This document shows, in pieces, positions 9,236 through 17,916 of a DNA stretch of 64,000 bases. Position 1 is the first letter of the stretch. Each line of letters begins with the position of its first letter. Both the position numbers and the translations under genes were made by a program. The notes beneath the pieces are model-generated. The model searched no databases. It had not been told where the DNA came from and was given only the letters and a program-made list of their open reading frames with translations. Source of the stretch: Ignavibacteriales bacterium (GTDB lineage Bacteria > Bacteroidota > Ignavibacteria > Ignavibacteriales > Ignavibacteriaceae); contig JADJIH010000002.1 of NCBI GenBank assembly GCA_016707115.1, positions 186,001-250,000 on the forward strand, read 5' to 3'.

Positions 9236-9264
9236 TTGGTAATTCAGCCTTTAACGGCTAATTT
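9236..9264 (+). promoter_or_regulatory. Candidate promoter of the aminotransferase gene
   Basis: TTGGTA (9236-9241), 17-bp spacer, TAATTT (9259-9264), about 45 bases upstream of the start codon. The match is to a sigma-70 type promoter; it also fits a Bacteroidetes-like TTTG plus TAnnTTT pattern. Confidence 0.5.
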
Positions 9265-9308
9265 TTCTGCACAAATTTTTAATTATATGAATAAAAATTG
9301 GAAGGCTT

Positions 9309-10529
9309 ATGAACTCAAAATATTATATGGATTTAGAGCACAAATACGGTGCTCATAATTATCATCCGCTTGAAGTTGTAATTGCAAAAGGTAAAGGTGT
9401 TTGGGTTTGGGATGTTGAAGGTAAAAAATATCTTGATTTTCTTTCTGCTTACTCTGCAGTTAACCAGGGACATTGTCATCCAAAAATTATAAACACACTT
9501 ATTGAGCAGGCACAAACTTTAACATTAACATCACGCGCATTTTATAATAATGTTCTTGGCGAATATGAAAAGTTTGTAACAGAACTTTTTGGATATGATA
9601 AAGTTCTTCCGATGAACACAGGTGTTGAAGGTGATGAAACCGCAGTTAAGCTTGCACGCAAATGGGCTTATGATGTTAAAGGAATTAAAAAGTACGAAGC
9701 AAAAATTATTGTAGCCAATGAAAACTTTCACGGCAGAACAATGATGGCTGTTTCTGCTTCAACTGATCCTGATTGTTTTGATGGATTTGGTCCATTTGTA
9801 CCAGGATTTGAAAAAATACCTTACAACAATATTGCGGCATTAGAAAAAGCTTTGGAAGATCCAAACGTTGCAGCATTTTTAGTTGAACCAATACAAGGTG
9901 AAGCTGGCGTTTTTGTTCCTGATGATGGATACTTAAAAAAAGCACAGGAACTCTGCAAATCTAAAAATGTTCTTCTCATCTGCGATGAAGTTCAAACAGG
10001 ATTAGCAAGAACAGGTAAAATGTTAGCATCAGATTATGAAGCTGTTAAACCGGATATTTTAATTCTTGGCAAAGCTTTATCAGGCGGAGTAATGCCTGTA
10101 TCCGCAGCCTTAGCAAATGATGAAGTAATGCTTGCAATAAAACCCGGTCAGCACGGCTCAACTTTTGGTGGAAATCCGTTAGCTTGTAAAGTTGCAATCG
10201 CATCATTAGAAGTTTTGATTGAAGAAAAGCTTGCAGAAAATGCTTTTGCAATGGGTGCTTACTTTAGATCAGAAGTTCAGAAAATGGTAAATGAATTTGA
10301 ACATCTTACTTTAGTGCGCGGTAAAGGATTGTTGAATGCAATTGTAATCAAGCCTGCTAAGAGCGGAAAAACTGCGTGGGATGTTTGTGTTGCATTAAAA
10401 GAAAACGGAATGCTTGCAAAACCAACTCATGGTGATATTATAAGATTTGCTCCACCACTTGTTATAACTAAAGATGAAATTGATTTGGCTGTTAGTATTA
10501 TCAGAAAAGTTTTGAAGGATTTTAATTAG
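9309..10529 (+). CDS. rocD: Ornithine aminotransferase
   Basis: PLP-dependent class III aminotransferase converting ornithine and 2-oxoglutarate to glutamate semialdehyde and glutamate, linking arginine breakdown with proline and glutamate. At 406 residues it matches the family length. Visible are YSAVNQGHCHPKI near the N-terminus, the PLP-phosphate region NTGVEGDETAVKLARKW, the cofactor Asp in LICDEVQTGLARTG, and the Schiff-base Lys255 in ILGKALSGGV. The N-terminal MDLEHKYGAHNYHPLEVV is characteristic of OAT rather than acetylornithine aminotransferase. A GGAAGG ribosome-binding site precedes ATG 9309. It is monocistronic; an 84-bp palindromic element follows immediately. Confidence 0.95.
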   Translation: MNSKYYMDLEHKYGAHNYHPLEVVIAKGKGVWVWDVEGKKYLDFLSAYSAVNQGHCHPKIINTLIEQAQTLTLTSRAFYNNVLGEYEKFVTELFGYDKVLPMNTGVEGDETAVKLARKWAYDVKGIKKYEAKIIVANENFHGRTMMAVSASTDPDCFDGFGPFVPGFEKIPYNNIAALEKALEDPNVAAFLVEPIQGEAGVFVPDDGYLKKAQELCKSKNVLLICDEVQTGLARTGKMLASDYEAVKPDILILGKALSGGVMPVSAALANDEVMLAIKPGQHGSTFGGNPLACKVAIASLEVLIEEKLAENAFAMGAYFRSEVQKMVNEFEHLTLVRGKGLLNAIVIKPAKSGKTAWDVCVALKENGMLAKPTHGDIIRFAPPLVITKDEIDLAVSIIRKVLKDFN

Positions 10530-10539
10530 AAATAGTATT

Positions 10540-10623
10540 GTCATCACGAGTCCCGAGCAATCGGGACGAAGTGATTTTTAATTCATTTAACAGATTGCTT
10601 CGTCGTGGACTCCTCGCAATGAC
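10540..10623. repeat. 84-bp palindromic intergenic element (REP/MITE-like)
   Basis: The ends are imperfect inverted repeats (GTCATCACGAG at 10540-10550 against CTCGCAATGAC at 10613-10623, 9 of 11 matching). An internal perfect hairpin TCCCGA/TCGGGA is at 10551-10566, and a second ATTGC/GCAAT hairpin at 10594-10620. It fills almost the whole gap between two convergent genes. The GTCATTGCGAGGAG...GAAGCAATCT wording on the minus strand resembles a repeat family I recall from many bacterial genomes. Confidence 0.75.
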
Positions 10624-10627
10624 TTTT

Positions 10628-13252
10628 TCAAATCTTATTCTTAAGAACTTCTCTAGTTTCTCTAATTGATTTAGCAAGTTTGGTTAATCTTTCCTCAACG
10701 TTTCCAAGATCATTATTTTTTGCTGAAATTTCAATACCAAGAGCTTCATCACCAACCAACTTTGCACCAACAGAATAACTGGATCCTTTTAGTGTATGAG
10801 CCATATCAATAATTTTTTTTACTTCACTGGTTAAATGAAGATCACGAAGTAACTGCAGTTTATGTTCAGCATCAATCAGGTAATCTGTTAGCAGATCTTT
10901 TTCAAAAATCTCATCACCAAGGCTAATTTGTTTTAGCCTAGTAAAATCAAACAATCTTAAATCGTAAACATCATCCTTATTCTTTTTATTATCAGTATAA
11001 TCAATTTTTAAGAAGTGGTCTATCAATCTAATAATATCACGGGCAACCATTGGTTTTGGAACATATTCATCCATACCGGCTTCAATACATTTTTCACGAT
11101 CGCCAATAAGTGCATGAGCAGTGATTGCGATAATTGGAATTTTATTTTTTGGTTCGTTTAAAGCTCTTATCATCTTAGTCGCAGCAAATCCATCAACATC
11201 CGGCATTTGCACATCCATAAGAATTAAATCATAATGATTCTGTGTGTGTGCTCGAACTGCTTGTTCACCATTCATTACAGCATCAACTTCATAACCAGCA
11301 GAGTTAAGTGTTCTAATCGCTACTTTTTGATTTATAAGATTATCCTCTGCGAGAAGAAGTTTAAAGCCTTTTCTTTTAGGAATATGAAGTTTAATATCGG
11401 CATCGGTAAACTGCGGTTCTTCAATTTCAGCCAAAGCCTTTTTCTCTTCTTCAATTTGTTTTGCAGTTTGATCCGCTCCTTGTTCTTGTACAACTATTTG
11501 AAAATCAAACCTGCTTCCCTCACCTTCTATGCTGTTTACAGAAATATCACCTTCCATAAGATTTGTAAACTCTTTACAAATAACCAAACCTAGACCGGTT
11601 CCGCCTAAACTGTTTCCCTCAGCCCCAGTAATCTGCGAGAATGGTTTAAACAACTCTTTAATTTTATCAGAGGGAATTCCAATTCCCGAATCAAATATCG
11701 AAGTGCTTAATCTTACTTTACCTTTCTCAAGCTCACTAGTTTTAACAACAATTTTAATTTCGCCTTCTTTGGTAAACTTAACTGCATTGCTTAAAAGATT
11801 AAGATATATCTGCCTTATTCTTGTAGGATCGCCAATAAAATTTAAATTCCTATCTTCAGGTAATTCGTAAGTAACATTTAATGATTTTTCTTTTGCTTTA
11901 GGGCTTACAATGGAAATAGCCTGAGTAACAACTTTTTTAAGATTGAAGTTTAGATTTTCAAGTTCAATTTTTCCAGCTTCAATTTTTGAAAGATCCAGCA
12001 CTGCATTTATAGTATCCAGCAAGGATTCAGCAGAAATTTTAGCACTGCGAATAAATTGTTTTAGTTCTTCCTGGTTTTGATAAGATTCGTTTTCAATAAG
12101 TGCTAAAAATCCAATAATACCATTCATTGGGGTACGGATTTCGTGACTCATATTAGCAAGGAAGCGGCTTTTTGCGGTGCTTAACTTCATTGCTTCTTTA
12201 GCTAGAGCATCAGATTTTTCTTTTTCAGTTTTAAGTTCAATCTCAACTTGTTCACGTAAATGCTGAGCTAATACTTCCATCGAAACATCACGAATAGTAC
12301 CTTCTAAAAATTTCTTGCCGGATATATCATCAGTAACGTAACGCACATTCATTTTAACATTAATATCATCTTTATGTTTATCAACAAGTGTTGTAATAAA
12401 ATTTTCAACAAAACCATGCTTTTTTACTTCAGCTAATAATCTGTCTCTGTCAGATTTATTTTTATAATAGTCAGTTACCCTGGTAATAATAAGATCATCC
12501 AGAGTTTCGTGTCCTAACATCTTTACCAATGATTCATTTGCGGTGATAAAATCACCTTCAGTTGTAGATTGAAAAATTCCGTCAGTTGAGTTGTTAAAGA
12601 TTGCTCTGAATTTTTTTTCTGATTGTTCAACACGCAAAGCATTTTCTGCAACCTGTAAACGCATCCTAAAATTTATTGCGCTGCCAACAACAGAAAGCAA
12701 ACTAAGGAACAGAACAAAGATCAGAGATTCAAACATATTTGGTAAGAAATATATTTTCTGATCGTTAAATAGAATGGCAACAGCAAAAACAATGTTATAA
12801 TATATTGCAACAAGAATCTGGTTCTTTATTTCCCAATTAAGAAACATCGCTGAAGTAAATATCATCAATCCAACTATCTGGGAGTTAACTATAAGTGAGT
12901 TTGGCATTAACAATATCATCAATGCAGATGACGCGATAATCGTAAGCAGTAGAATGTGAACCAGCGGAATAGAATACCGCATTGCATTTTTAGAATTAAG
13001 AAATACTAAAATTATAAAGGATATTAGAGTAGCAATAAGTCTTACAAAATAAATTTCAAATGCAAATTCGGCGTGATGACGAACTTCAAATATCATTGCA
13101 AAGATGCCGGAAATGGCAACCATCAATGCAATCACCTTTAATGGTGTAACTAAATATTTACCTGATTCTTCTTTGATACGATCATACCTCGCTTTCACTA
13201 AAGGTAACATTGGGTTGTAAATAAAATCTATAAGAGATTTTTCGTCCTTCAT
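10628..13252 (-). CDS. Hybrid sensor histidine kinase with PAS, receiver and HPt domains
   Basis: Membrane-bound multistep phosphorelay protein of 874 residues. The first about 200 residues contain several hydrophobic segments (membrane sensor module). A PAS domain follows (about 215-330, FRAIFNNSTDGIFQ), then HisKA with phospho-accepting His370 (NMSHEIRTPMNG). The HATPase domain is about 470-585, with N, G1 and G2 boxes (NLLSNAVKFT, DSGIGIP, GGTGLGL). The receiver domain has Asp680 (LILMDVQMPDVDG), and the C-terminal HPt domain His819 (MAHTLKGSS). All four phosphotransfer residues are present, so an intact relay is expected. No response regulator lies next to it, so the output partner is unknown. 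It is transcribed alone, convergent with rocD. Confidence 0.95.
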   Translation of the reverse strand: MKDEKSLIDFIYNPMLPLVKARYDRIKEESGKYLVTPLKVIALMVAISGIFAMIFEVRHHAEFAFEIYFVRLIATLISFIILVFLNSKNAMRYSIPLVHILLLTIIASSALMILLMPNSLIVNSQIVGLMIFTSAMFLNWEIKNQILVAIYYNIVFAVAILFNDQKIYFLPNMFESLIFVLFLSLLSVVGSAINFRMRLQVAENALRVEQSEKKFRAIFNNSTDGIFQSTTEGDFITANESLVKMLGHETLDDLIITRVTDYYKNKSDRDRLLAEVKKHGFVENFITTLVDKHKDDINVKMNVRYVTDDISGKKFLEGTIRDVSMEVLAQHLREQVEIELKTEKEKSDALAKEAMKLSTAKSRFLANMSHEIRTPMNGIIGFLALIENESYQNQEELKQFIRSAKISAESLLDTINAVLDLSKIEAGKIELENLNFNLKKVVTQAISIVSPKAKEKSLNVTYELPEDRNLNFIGDPTRIRQIYLNLLSNAVKFTKEGEIKIVVKTSELEKGKVRLSTSIFDSGIGIPSDKIKELFKPFSQITGAEGNSLGGTGLGLVICKEFTNLMEGDISVNSIEGEGSRFDFQIVVQEQGADQTAKQIEEEKKALAEIEEPQFTDADIKLHIPKRKGFKLLLAEDNLINQKVAIRTLNSAGYEVDAVMNGEQAVRAHTQNHYDLILMDVQMPDVDGFAATKMIRALNEPKNKIPIIAITAHALIGDREKCIEAGMDEYVPKPMVARDIIRLIDHFLKIDYTDNKKNKDDVYDLRLFDFTRLKQISLGDEIFEKDLLTDYLIDAEHKLQLLRDLHLTSEVKKIIDMAHTLKGSSYSVGAKLVGDEALGIEISAKNNDLGNVEERLTKLAKSIRETREVLKNKI

Positions 13253-13349
13253 CTTTTGCTCATAAAGTCCACAATAAATCTACATAATTTTTATGATAAA
13301 TTGGTTTATCATTTCTATCTTAACACTAACAATTTTGAAAATAATTTAA

Positions 13350-13922
13350 ATGATAGATTTTTTGTATTCAATCGACCTGGCAATTTTTTACTTCTTCAAT
13401 CATACTCTTTCCATCGGATTTCTGGATAAGTTTTTTTCTATTATAACAAATGTAAATAATTGGTATATAACCTATGTAATTCTACTCGGAGTTAGTTTTG
13501 TTAAGGGAGGCAGGAAAGGTAAACTTGCTGTTTTAGGAGTTCTTTTATTAATTGTTGTCACTGATCAGACCGGTTATAGATTATTGAAAGAATACTTTGC
13601 AAGACCACGTCCATGCAATGCTTTAGCTGATGTTTTAACTCCTCTAGGATGCACAGGTTCATACTCATTTCCATCAAATCATGCACTTAATAATTTTGCA
13701 GCGGCAATTTTCTTTTATAGACTATTTCCCAACTTAAAGTGGGTTCTGTTTATCAGCGCAGCGTTAATTTCAATCTCCAGAGTTTATTTAGGATTGCATT
13801 ACCCATCAGATATTTTCGGCGGCGCAGTGATTGGATTGGCATTTGGTTATCTATTCTCTTCCGGTGTTTTGTATTTAGAAAAGTATTTAGATGAAAGAAA
13901 AATTAAACGCACTGAATCTTAA
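13350..13922 (+). CDS. PAP2-family membrane phosphatase (undecaprenyl-diphosphatase-like)
   Basis: Integral membrane phosphatase of 190 residues with the three PAP2 motifs in order: KEYFARPRP, SFPSNHA and SRVYLGLHYPSD, the last two holding the catalytic His residues. About five hydrophobic segments are visible. Members act on undecaprenyl pyrophosphate or phosphatidylglycerophosphate in cell-envelope lipid cycling; which substrate applies here cannot be told. The next gene follows after 22 bases and the genes to 15167 are all closely spaced on this strand, so a small operon is likely. Confidence 0.9.
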   Translation: MIDFLYSIDLAIFYFFNHTLSIGFLDKFFSIITNVNNWYITYVILLGVSFVKGGRKGKLAVLGVLLLIVVTDQTGYRLLKEYFARPRPCNALADVLTPLGCTGSYSFPSNHALNNFAAAIFFYRLFPNLKWVLFISAALISISRVYLGLHYPSDIFGGAVIGLAFGYLFSSGVLYLEKYLDERKIKRTES

Positions 13923-13944
13923 ACGTGTGAAAGGTTCTATATAA

Positions 13945-14694
13945 ATGAAAAAAGTACTTTTTATATTCCTTTTAATTATTTCCACTAATTTTATTCTTGC
14001 AGAATGTTTACCAATTAAAAACGTTAATTATAACAAAGTTGATACGGTAGAAACAAAAGTTGTCAATTATTCTAATAGCAATTCAGATAGCACAGTAGTT
14101 ATTAATATTGATTTTCCGCAAATAATAAACTTTGAAAATGCTGAGATAGAGAATAAAGTTAATTTGTTCCTGGAAGAAGAATTTAAACAGTCAATTGCAT
14201 GGTTTGATGAGCTGCAAACGGATTCATCATACTTTTTAGAGTTCGGTACTGAGATGCAATTTACTTTTGAAACAGGATTTCAGGTAGAATATAACTCTAA
14301 AGAATTTATAAGTATCGCATTAAGTCATTATCAATTTACCGGCGGTGCTCATGGCAATTATTTTGCACTTGGTTACAACATTTTAATGAAAGATGGCAGC
14401 GTATTATCACTTAAAGATATTATCAAAGATGATTCATTTGATCTCTTAGCATTTGAATGTGAGCAGGCGATTTTGGAAAAGTATGAAGCAAGCTCATTAA
14501 TTGAGGCGGGATTATTTGAAGACGAAATTGAAATTCTAGATGATCAGGATTTTTATATCAAACCAGGTGTGCTCGTTCTTCAGTTTGATCCTTACGAAAT
14601 TGGTCCGTGGGTAATGGGTGAAGTTACTGCGGAAATTCCATTTGAAAAGATAAAAGATATATTGAAAGAGAATCTTCCATTTCCAACAAATTAA
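13945..14694 (+). CDS. Exported DUF3298/DUF4163 (RsiV-like) domain protein
   Basis: Signal peptide at residues 1-19 (MKKVLFIFLLIISTNFILA), then a domain of the DUF3298 type found in the sensor part of the anti-sigma factor RsiV and in the deacetylase PdaC. Characteristic stretches are FTGGAHGNYFALGYN, LSLKDIIKDD and LQFDPYEIGPW. In RsiV this fold binds lysozyme; here there is no transmembrane anti-sigma part and no catalytic domain, so a periplasmic binding role is only an inference. AAAGG precedes ATG 13945. It lies 22 bases after the PAP2 gene and 5 bases before the GNAT gene. Confidence 0.82.
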   Translation: MKKVLFIFLLIISTNFILAECLPIKNVNYNKVDTVETKVVNYSNSNSDSTVVINIDFPQIINFENAEIENKVNLFLEEEFKQSIAWFDELQTDSSYFLEFGTEMQFTFETGFQVEYNSKEFISIALSHYQFTGGAHGNYFALGYNILMKDGSVLSLKDIIKDDSFDLLAFECEQAILEKYEASSLIEAGLFEDEIEILDDQDFYIKPGVLVLQFDPYEIGPWVMGEVTAEIPFEKIKDILKENLPFPTN

Positions 14695-14699
14695 AAATT

Positions 14700-15167
14700 A
14701 TGGATAATAAATTCTTAATCCGCACAGCAAACGAAAACGATGTTCCGGCAATCTTTGCACTTATAAAGGAATTAGCCGAATTTGAAAAACTTGCTGATCA
14801 AATAAATACCACAGAAAATGAATTGCGTAAAACATTATTTGGTGAAGATAGATTTGTAGAAATTCTTCTTGCTGAGTTTAATGGTGAAATAGTGGGACAG
14901 GCTTTATTCTTTAAAAACTTTTCAACGTTTCTTGGCAAACCTGGAATTTATCTTGAGGATCTTTACGTAAAACCAGAAATGCGTGGCAAAGGAATTGGGA
15001 AGATGCTGCTAGATAAAATCATTTCAATCGCTAAAGAAAGAAATTATGGCCGAGTAGAATGGTCTGTTTTAGATTGGAATGAGTCTGCAATTGATTTTTA
15101 CAAAAAAATTGGCGCTAAACCATTAGATGATTGGACAATATTCAGACTTACTTCTGATAAATTTTAA
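14700..15167 (+). CDS. GNAT N-acetyltransferase, diamine/thialysine acetyltransferase-like
   Basis: Acetyl-CoA dependent N-acetyltransferase of 155 residues. The acetyl-CoA motif is VKPEMRGKGIGKMLL, preceded by GIYLEDLYV and followed by RVEWSVLDWNESAIDFYKKIGAKP. This layout, together with LIKELAEFEKLADQ near the start, is typical of the spermidine/spermine and thialysine acetyltransferase (SSAT) subgroup, so a polyamine or lysine-analogue substrate is plausible but not proven. It is the last gene of the 13350-15167 cluster. Confidence 0.88.
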   Translation: MDNKFLIRTANENDVPAIFALIKELAEFEKLADQINTTENELRKTLFGEDRFVEILLAEFNGEIVGQALFFKNFSTFLGKPGIYLEDLYVKPEMRGKGIGKMLLDKIISIAKERNYGRVEWSVLDWNESAIDFYKKIGAKPLDDWTIFRLTSDKF

Positions 15168-15177
15168 GATTTATTCT

Positions 15178-15206
15178 TTGCCATTTCAATCAATTTAGTG
15201 TATCAA
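15178..15206 (+). promoter_or_regulatory. Candidate fabF promoter
   Basis: TTGCCA (15178-15183), 17-bp spacer, TATCAA (15201-15206). It would give a leader of about 85 bases before the fabF ATG. The match is partial and based on spacing and hexamers only. Confidence 0.4.
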
Positions 15207-15297
15207 CTTTCGCTTAAGCTTTTACTTTAAATTCATTATTTTTACGCTTCAAAAATATCAAAAGAACTTAAATTTTTAATCTTATAAGAGGATCTAA

Positions 15298-16554
15298 ATG
15301 TCTAACAAAAACAGAAGAGTAGTTGTAACAGGAATGGGAGCTTTAACCCCAATCGGATTAACTGTAAATGAATTCTGGAATGGTATGATGGAATCTAAAA
15401 GCGGCGCTGCTATGATTAAGCAGTTTGATACTTCAAGGGTTGATACAAAATTTGCCTGCGAACTAAAAGATTTTGATATATTAAAATTTCTTGATAAAAA
15501 AACTGCAAGAAGATTAGATCCCTTTGCTCAGTATGCCCTGGTTGCATCACAGCAAGCCATTGACGATTCAAATCTTAAACCCGAAACTCTTTCTGAAGAT
15601 GAAAAAAATCGAATTGGAGTTATTTTTGGAAGTGGAATCGGTGGCATTCAGACTTTTTATGATCAAGCGGTTACAAATCGTGAACAAGGACCAGGAAGGA
15701 TTTCTCCATTCTTTATCCCTATGCTCATTCCAGATATTGCAGCCGGACATATTTCTATGCAGCATGGTTTCCGTGGTCCAAATTATTGCACAGTTTCTGC
15801 TTGTGCTACCGGAAACAATAATATGATAGATAGCTTTCTTTTGATAAAATTTGGGATGGCTGATGTAATGGTTGCCGGCGGTAGTGAGGCCTCTATATCA
15901 GAATTAGGGATGGGTGGATTTAATGCAAATAGAGCACTCTCAACCAGAAATGATTCACCAGAAACAGCAAGCCGTCCATTCGATGCAACAAGAGATGGAT
16001 TTGTTATGGGTGAAGGTGGAGGTGCTTTGATTCTTGAAGAACTCGAACACGCTTTAAAACGTAATGCTAAAATTTATTGTGAGATTATAGGAGCTGGGCT
16101 ATCAGCTGATGCACATCATATTACAGCCCCTCATCCTGAAGGTACAGGTGCAATTCTATCTATGAAAATGGCAATTGAACAAGCAGGAATCAAGCCCGAT
16201 GATATTGATTACGTTAATATGCACGGAACAGCTACTCCGCTTGGAGATATTGGTGAAACTAAAGCGATTAAAAAAGTGTTTGGAGAACATGCATATAAAT
16301 TAAATGTTTCATCAACAAAGAGTATGACTGGACATTTATTGGGTGCAGCTGGTGCAGTTGAAGCAATAGCATCAATTCTTGCTGTTGTAAATGATAAGAT
16401 ACCACCAACTATTAACTTTGCAAATCCTGACCCTGATTGTGATTTAAATTATACTTTTAATAAGCCACAGGATAGAAAAGTTAATTATGCATTAAGTAAT
16501 GCTTTTGGTTTTGGTGGTCATAATACATCGGTAATATTTAAAAAGTATGAGTAA
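15298..16554 (+). CDS. fabF: 3-oxoacyl-[acyl-carrier-protein] synthase II
   Basis: Condensing enzyme of type II fatty acid elongation, joining malonyl-ACP to acyl-ACP in the cytosol. 418 residues, normal for FabF. The Cys-His-His triad is Cys169 (VSACATGNN), His309 (NMHGTATPLGD) and His346 (SMTGHLLGAAG). N-terminal RRVVVTGMGALTPIG and C-terminal NAFGFGGHNTSVIFK are family signatures. AGAGG lies 8 bases before ATG 15298. The usual neighbours acpP and rnc are not here; a DUF2141 gene follows after 18 bases. Confidence 0.97.
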   Translation: MSNKNRRVVVTGMGALTPIGLTVNEFWNGMMESKSGAAMIKQFDTSRVDTKFACELKDFDILKFLDKKTARRLDPFAQYALVASQQAIDDSNLKPETLSEDEKNRIGVIFGSGIGGIQTFYDQAVTNREQGPGRISPFFIPMLIPDIAAGHISMQHGFRGPNYCTVSACATGNNNMIDSFLLIKFGMADVMVAGGSEASISELGMGGFNANRALSTRNDSPETASRPFDATRDGFVMGEGGGALILEELEHALKRNAKIYCEIIGAGLSADAHHITAPHPEGTGAILSMKMAIEQAGIKPDDIDYVNMHGTATPLGDIGETKAIKKVFGEHAYKLNVSSTKSMTGHLLGAAGAVEAIASILAVVNDKIPPTINFANPDPDCDLNYTFNKPQDRKVNYALSNAFGFGGHNTSVIFKKYE

Positions 16555-16572
16555 CAATTATTAGGATTATTA

Positions 16573-17016
16573 GTGAAGCGCATCATTTATTTTTTGTTCG
16601 TTTTAATATTTAGTTTTTCAACACTTAATTTTTCTTCAGATGGAGCCAAAAAGAAAGGAAAGCTAATTATTAAGTTTAACGGTATGAGTTCCAACAATGG
16701 TAATGTAAAAATTGCATTATGTAATTCTGATGCAAATTATAAGAATCATAAATCACCATTTATTGGCAAAACAATTCCAATAGAAAATAATACAGCAACT
16801 ATTGAAATTGAAGATTTACCTTATGGTGATTATGCGGTAAAGGCTTTTCACGATGAAGATGCTAATGATGATTTGAATACGAATATTCTCGGCATTCCGG
16901 TTGAAGATTATGGCTTTTCAAATAATGCTCGTGGATTGTTTGGCCCGCCTTCCTGGGAAGACGCAAAATTTAGATTTAGTGATAATAATAAAATTGTTGA
17001 AATTTTAATTGATTAG
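16573..17016 (+). CDS. Exported DUF2141 protein
   Basis: Small secreted protein of 147 residues with a GTG start at 16573. A hydrophobic signal segment (IIYFLFVLIFSFSTLNF) is followed by the DUF2141 domain. Recognisable features are the opening beta strand GKLIIKFNGM, the central DLPYGDYAVKAFHDEDAND and the closing LGIPVEDYGFSNNARG with GPPSWEDAKF. DUF2141 proteins are periplasmic or outer-membrane associated, with no settled function. The 18-base gap after fabF suggests co-transcription. Confidence 0.87.
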   Translation: MKRIIYFLFVLIFSFSTLNFSSDGAKKKGKLIIKFNGMSSNNGNVKIALCNSDANYKNHKSPFIGKTIPIENNTATIEIEDLPYGDYAVKAFHDEDANDDLNTNILGIPVEDYGFSNNARGLFGPPSWEDAKFRFSDNNKIVEILID

Positions 17017-17110
17017 CACTTAGTTATCATCCCATTTTTTTTATACAACCGCTAAATGACTTTCTTTAGCTGGGTATGAATAATACTTTGCTACCGGAAT
17101 AGTTAAGATT

Positions 17111-17182
17111 AGCGGCGGTTAAAAAAATCCTAAGTACTTTAAGATAGATTAGTTTTTCCTCAAACTAAGACCAACCGCCGCT
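17111..17182. other. Inverted repeat with a nested hairpin in a convergent gap
   Basis: Perfect 10-bp inverted arms AGCGGCGGTT (17111-17120) and AACCGCCGCT (17173-17182) enclose 52 bases containing a second hairpin, TTAGTTT (17149-17155) with AAACTAA (17162-17168). Another small hairpin, GCTAAA/TTTAGC, lies just before, at about 17051-17070. The GC-rich arms stand out in very AT-rich DNA. It may be a bidirectional terminator, a structured RNA or a repeat element. Confidence 0.5.
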
Positions 17183-17196
17183 GAATTTAAATCATA

Positions 17197-17904
17197 TCAT
17201 TTAGTCTTTTTATCCTTGTCTTCAAAAACTGAATCCTGAACACCTTTATTAACTACATAGTTTGAGTAATTAACAATTACCTTTCCCTTAGTTCTTGTAT
17301 CAGAATTCTTATTTTTTTTATCAGGTTTTTCATTGTTCGTTTCTCCGCTAATCGTTGCAGGAATATTCATCTTATCCATATTAAAAGCGAAAACAATTTT
17401 AGCAGGCAGCGGATATTTTATTTTATCGTCATAAGTAAAATCAATAGTAAAAGTGCCGTTAGTTTTTGTAGTTGATTCAACTTTTCTAATAATCTGCATT
17501 TTCTGATCTATCCAATATGTTGAAAGAATTACTTCCCCTTGATCTCCAAGAGGGATTACCTTAACGATTGATGTTTTAAATCCGTTTATTTCAACATCTT
17601 GCTCATAAATCGCAGTATAATCTTTCTTGAGCAGTGATGAAGGTGAAAATTCCATTCCATTTTTGGGCAGCATCGCAAATCCATCTGCTTCCAGATGAAC
17701 TTTATCTGGCTGCTTAAAATAAATTTTAGCTTTTGTTTCCGGAACCTTAATAAACTCAACATCAACTTTTATATTTACATCAACTTTGTAATCTACTACT
17801 TTATTAAAGTTTGTGATTACTGCGTTTATAATTTCATTTGGATCTTTTGATTGAGACAAACCAAATTGAACTAGAACTAAAAACAAACTGATTAATATTT
17901 TCAT
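17197..17904 (-). CDS. Exported LolA/RseB-fold lipoprotein-sorting-like protein
   Basis: Periplasmic protein of 235 residues with a signal peptide (MKILISLFLVLVQFGLSQS). The body looks like the LolA/LolB/RseB half-barrel fold: VDYKVDVNIKVDVEF, AKIYFKQPDKVHLEADGF, STYWIDQKMQIIRKVES and FTIDFTYDDKIKYPLP are the typical alternating strands that bind acyl chains. A Lys/Asp-rich insert lies near 195-210. It is 12 bases downstream of an ABC-2 permease gene, so the three genes 17197-19676 look like one operon. A role in lipoprotein or lipid handling is inference. Confidence 0.72.
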   Translation of the reverse strand: MKILISLFLVLVQFGLSQSKDPNEIINAVITNFNKVVDYKVDVNIKVDVEFIKVPETKAKIYFKQPDKVHLEADGFAMLPKNGMEFSPSSLLKKDYTAIYEQDVEINGFKTSIVKVIPLGDQGEVILSTYWIDQKMQIIRKVESTTKTNGTFTIDFTYDDKIKYPLPAKIVFAFNMDKMNIPATISGETNNEKPDKKNKNSDTRTKGKVIVNYSNYVVNKGVQDSVFEDKDKKTK

Positions 17905-17916
17905 CTTGTCCTCATA

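Noticed and set aside
11234..11593. 119-residue plus-strand open frame inside the histidine kinase gene
   Set aside because: It is antisense to well-conserved kinase/receiver coding sequence and has no ribosome-binding site or family likeness.
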